DNA of 64,000 bases from NCBI RefSeq assembly GCF_003387475.1, contig NZ_QUNO01000007.1:186001-250000 (forward strand), given 5' to 3'. The notes below the pieces were generated by a model. The model was not told the origin of the DNA. It worked only from the letters and a program-made list of their open reading frames with translations, and did no database searches. This DNA comes from Kutzneria buriramensis (GTDB lineage: Bacteria; Actinomycetota; Actinomycetes; Mycobacteriales; Pseudonocardiaceae). The translations under genes were made by a program, and so were the position numbers. Shown here in pieces: positions 62,912 to 64,000 of this stretch (positions are counted from its first letter, which is position 1; each line of letters starts with the position of its first letter).

Positions 62912-64000
62912 ATGTCTCTTCGCACTCACGAAGACTGGCTGCGTCTCGCCGCCGAGGTGAAGCTGCCGTCGCGGCACTACATCGACGGGGCGGACGAGGC
63001 GGGTGACGGGAAGACCTTCGCCGTTGTCTCGCCCCGCGACGGGCGGACCGTCGCCGAGGTCGCCGACGGCGGCGAGCGTGAAGTCGACCTGGCCGTGTCC
63101 GCAGCGCGGCGGGCGTTCGACCATGGGCCGTGGCCGCGACTGGCCCCCGCCGAGCGGGGCCGCGTCCTGGTCCGGCTGGCCGATCTGCTGGAGCTGCACC
63201 GGGACGAGCTCGCGCTGTGCATCAGCCTGGAGATGGGAAAACCGATCTCCGAGGCGCACACCGTCGAGCTCCGGGCGGCGGCCGCTGCCTTCCGCTGGTA
63301 CGGACAGTTGGCGGACAAGATCGTCGACGAGTCCCCACAGACCGCCCAGGACACGCTGGCGCTGGTCACGCGCGAGCCCACCGGCGTGGTCGGCGCGGTG
63401 GTGCCGTGGAACTTCCCATTGACCCTGGCCTCCTGGAAGGTCGCCCCCGCGCTGGCCACCGGATGCACGGTCGTGCTCAAGCCGTCCGAGTTCTCACCGC
63501 TGTCCGCGCTGATGGTGGCCAAGCTGGCGACCGAGGCCGGTCTGCCGCCGGGCGCGCTGAACGTCGTGGTCGGTGACGGCTCCACCGCGGGGCGCGCGAT
63601 CGGCCTGCATCCGGACGTGGACGTCGTGGCGTTCACCGGCTCCACGGACGTGGGCCGTCACTTCCTCCGATACGCCGCCGACTCCAACCTCAAGCGTGTG
63701 TGGCTCGAACTCGGCGGGAAGTCGCCCAACATCATCTTCCCGGATGCTCCGGACCTCGACCTGGCCGCCGCCACTGCCGCCTGGGGAATCTTCTTCAACC
63801 AGGGCGAGATGTGCACCGCGCCGTCCCGTCTGCTGGTCCATCGCTCGATCGCGGATCGCATCACCGACGCCGTGGTGGCGCGGGCCCAGGCGTTGCGCGT
63901 CGGTGATCCGCTCGACCCCGCCACGGAGATGGGCGCGTTGGTCCGGGAAAGCCACCTGGACCGCGTCCGCGCGCACATCGACGCCGCCGTCGCGGACGGA
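62912..64000 (+). CDS. aldehyde dehydrogenase, PuuC/AldH type (3' end outside window)
   Basis: 363 residues are visible from ATG 62912, with TGAGGAG before it. The N-terminus HYIDGADEAGDGKTFAVVSPRDG, PWNFPL with Asn167, catalytic base Glu266 (VWLELGGKSPN) and nucleophile Cys301 (NQGEMCTAPS) are all present. About 130 C-terminal residues lie beyond the window. Similarity is to NAD-dependent dehydrogenases of amine-derived aldehydes such as gamma-glutamyl-aminobutyraldehyde. It could serve the 2-oxo acid decarboxylase at 20 kb only by trans action; nothing local links them. Confidence 0.9.
   Translation, partial: MSLRTHEDWLRLAAEVKLPSRHYIDGADEAGDGKTFAVVSPRDGRTVAEVADGGEREVDLAVSAARRAFDHGPWPRLAPAERGRVLVRLADLLELHRDELALCISLEMGKPISEAHTVELRAAAAAFRWYGQLADKIVDESPQTAQDTLALVTREPTGVVGAVVPWNFPLTLASWKVAPALATGCTVVLKPSEFSPLSALMVAKLATEAGLPPGALNVVVGDGSTAGRAIGLHPDVDVVAFTGSTDVGRHFLRYAADSNLKRVWLELGGKSPNIIFPDAPDLDLAAATAAWGIFFNQGEMCTAPSRLLVHRSIADRITDAVVARAQALRVGDPLDPATEMGALVRESHLDRVRAHIDAAVADG

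Overview
The window is about 70% GC, uses many GTG starts, has few IS-like elements and is packed with TetR, SARP/STAND and SpoIIE-type regulators plus secreted proteins. This fits a large-genome filamentous actinomycete. A Pseudonocardiaceae-like host (Kutzneria/Amycolatopsis type) is my inference only; no rRNA or marker gene is present. No tRNA, rRNA, CRISPR array, prophage or transposase was found.

Layout. 1-2.5 kb: the start of a tryptophan 2,3-dioxygenase-like gene and a tightly overlapped LuxR regulator/cupin/small-protein operon, all on the minus strand. 2.5-3.5 kb: no convincing gene. 3.5-9.1 kb: a complete five-gene oligopeptide-type ABC importer (lipoprotein, two permeases, two ATPases). 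9.1-9.7 kb: a DUF4232 lipoprotein with a defective-looking start. 9.7-14 kb: a three-subunit molybdenum aldehyde oxidase/xanthine dehydrogenase (PaoABC-like) divergent from a TetR gene across an 18-bp palindrome. 14-18 kb: a STAS protein, a MarR remnant and a TetR-MMPL exporter pair with a probable leaderless promoter and operator. 18-21.6 kb: a TetR gene, then a coupled amino-acid dehydrogenase/thiamine-diphosphate enzyme pair. 21.6-27.2 kb: a GH3 protein divergent from a secreted GH92 mannosidase, with a LacI-type operator between them.

27-47 kb is an island of secreted proteins with two NB-ARC STAND regulators, a SARP and an XRE-type. It holds two unrelated secreted proteins that are each built from three cysteine-bearing repeats, a sedolisin-like protease with three C-terminal repeats, a trypsin-like protease, a He_PIG/CBM-like protein, two BNR propellers, a prolyl aminopeptidase, a kinase-fold phosphotransferase and a short tautomerase. 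Frameshifted remnants of a ROK regulator and of an anti-sigma-like protein lie inside or beside it.

48.9-55.6 kb is the most informative locus. A guanidine-I (ykkC) riboswitch precedes a five-gene chain in which each gene overlaps the next by 4 bp: APC permease, two urea-carboxylase-associated proteins (CgdA/CgdB type, carboxyguanidine deiminase), a urea/guanidine carboxylase carboxyltransferase and allophanate hydrolase. Together they would import guanidine and break it down to ammonia and CO2. The carboxylase lacks both its biotin-carboxylase and biotin-carrier domains, and neither is encoded elsewhere in the window.

56-64 kb: a 969-residue PAS-GAF-GAF-SpoIIE-HATPase-STAS phosphatase, a secreted sedolisin, an NAD-dependent epimerase behind a LacI-type operator, a broken fumarylacetoacetate hydrolase and the start of an aldehyde dehydrogenase that runs off the window.
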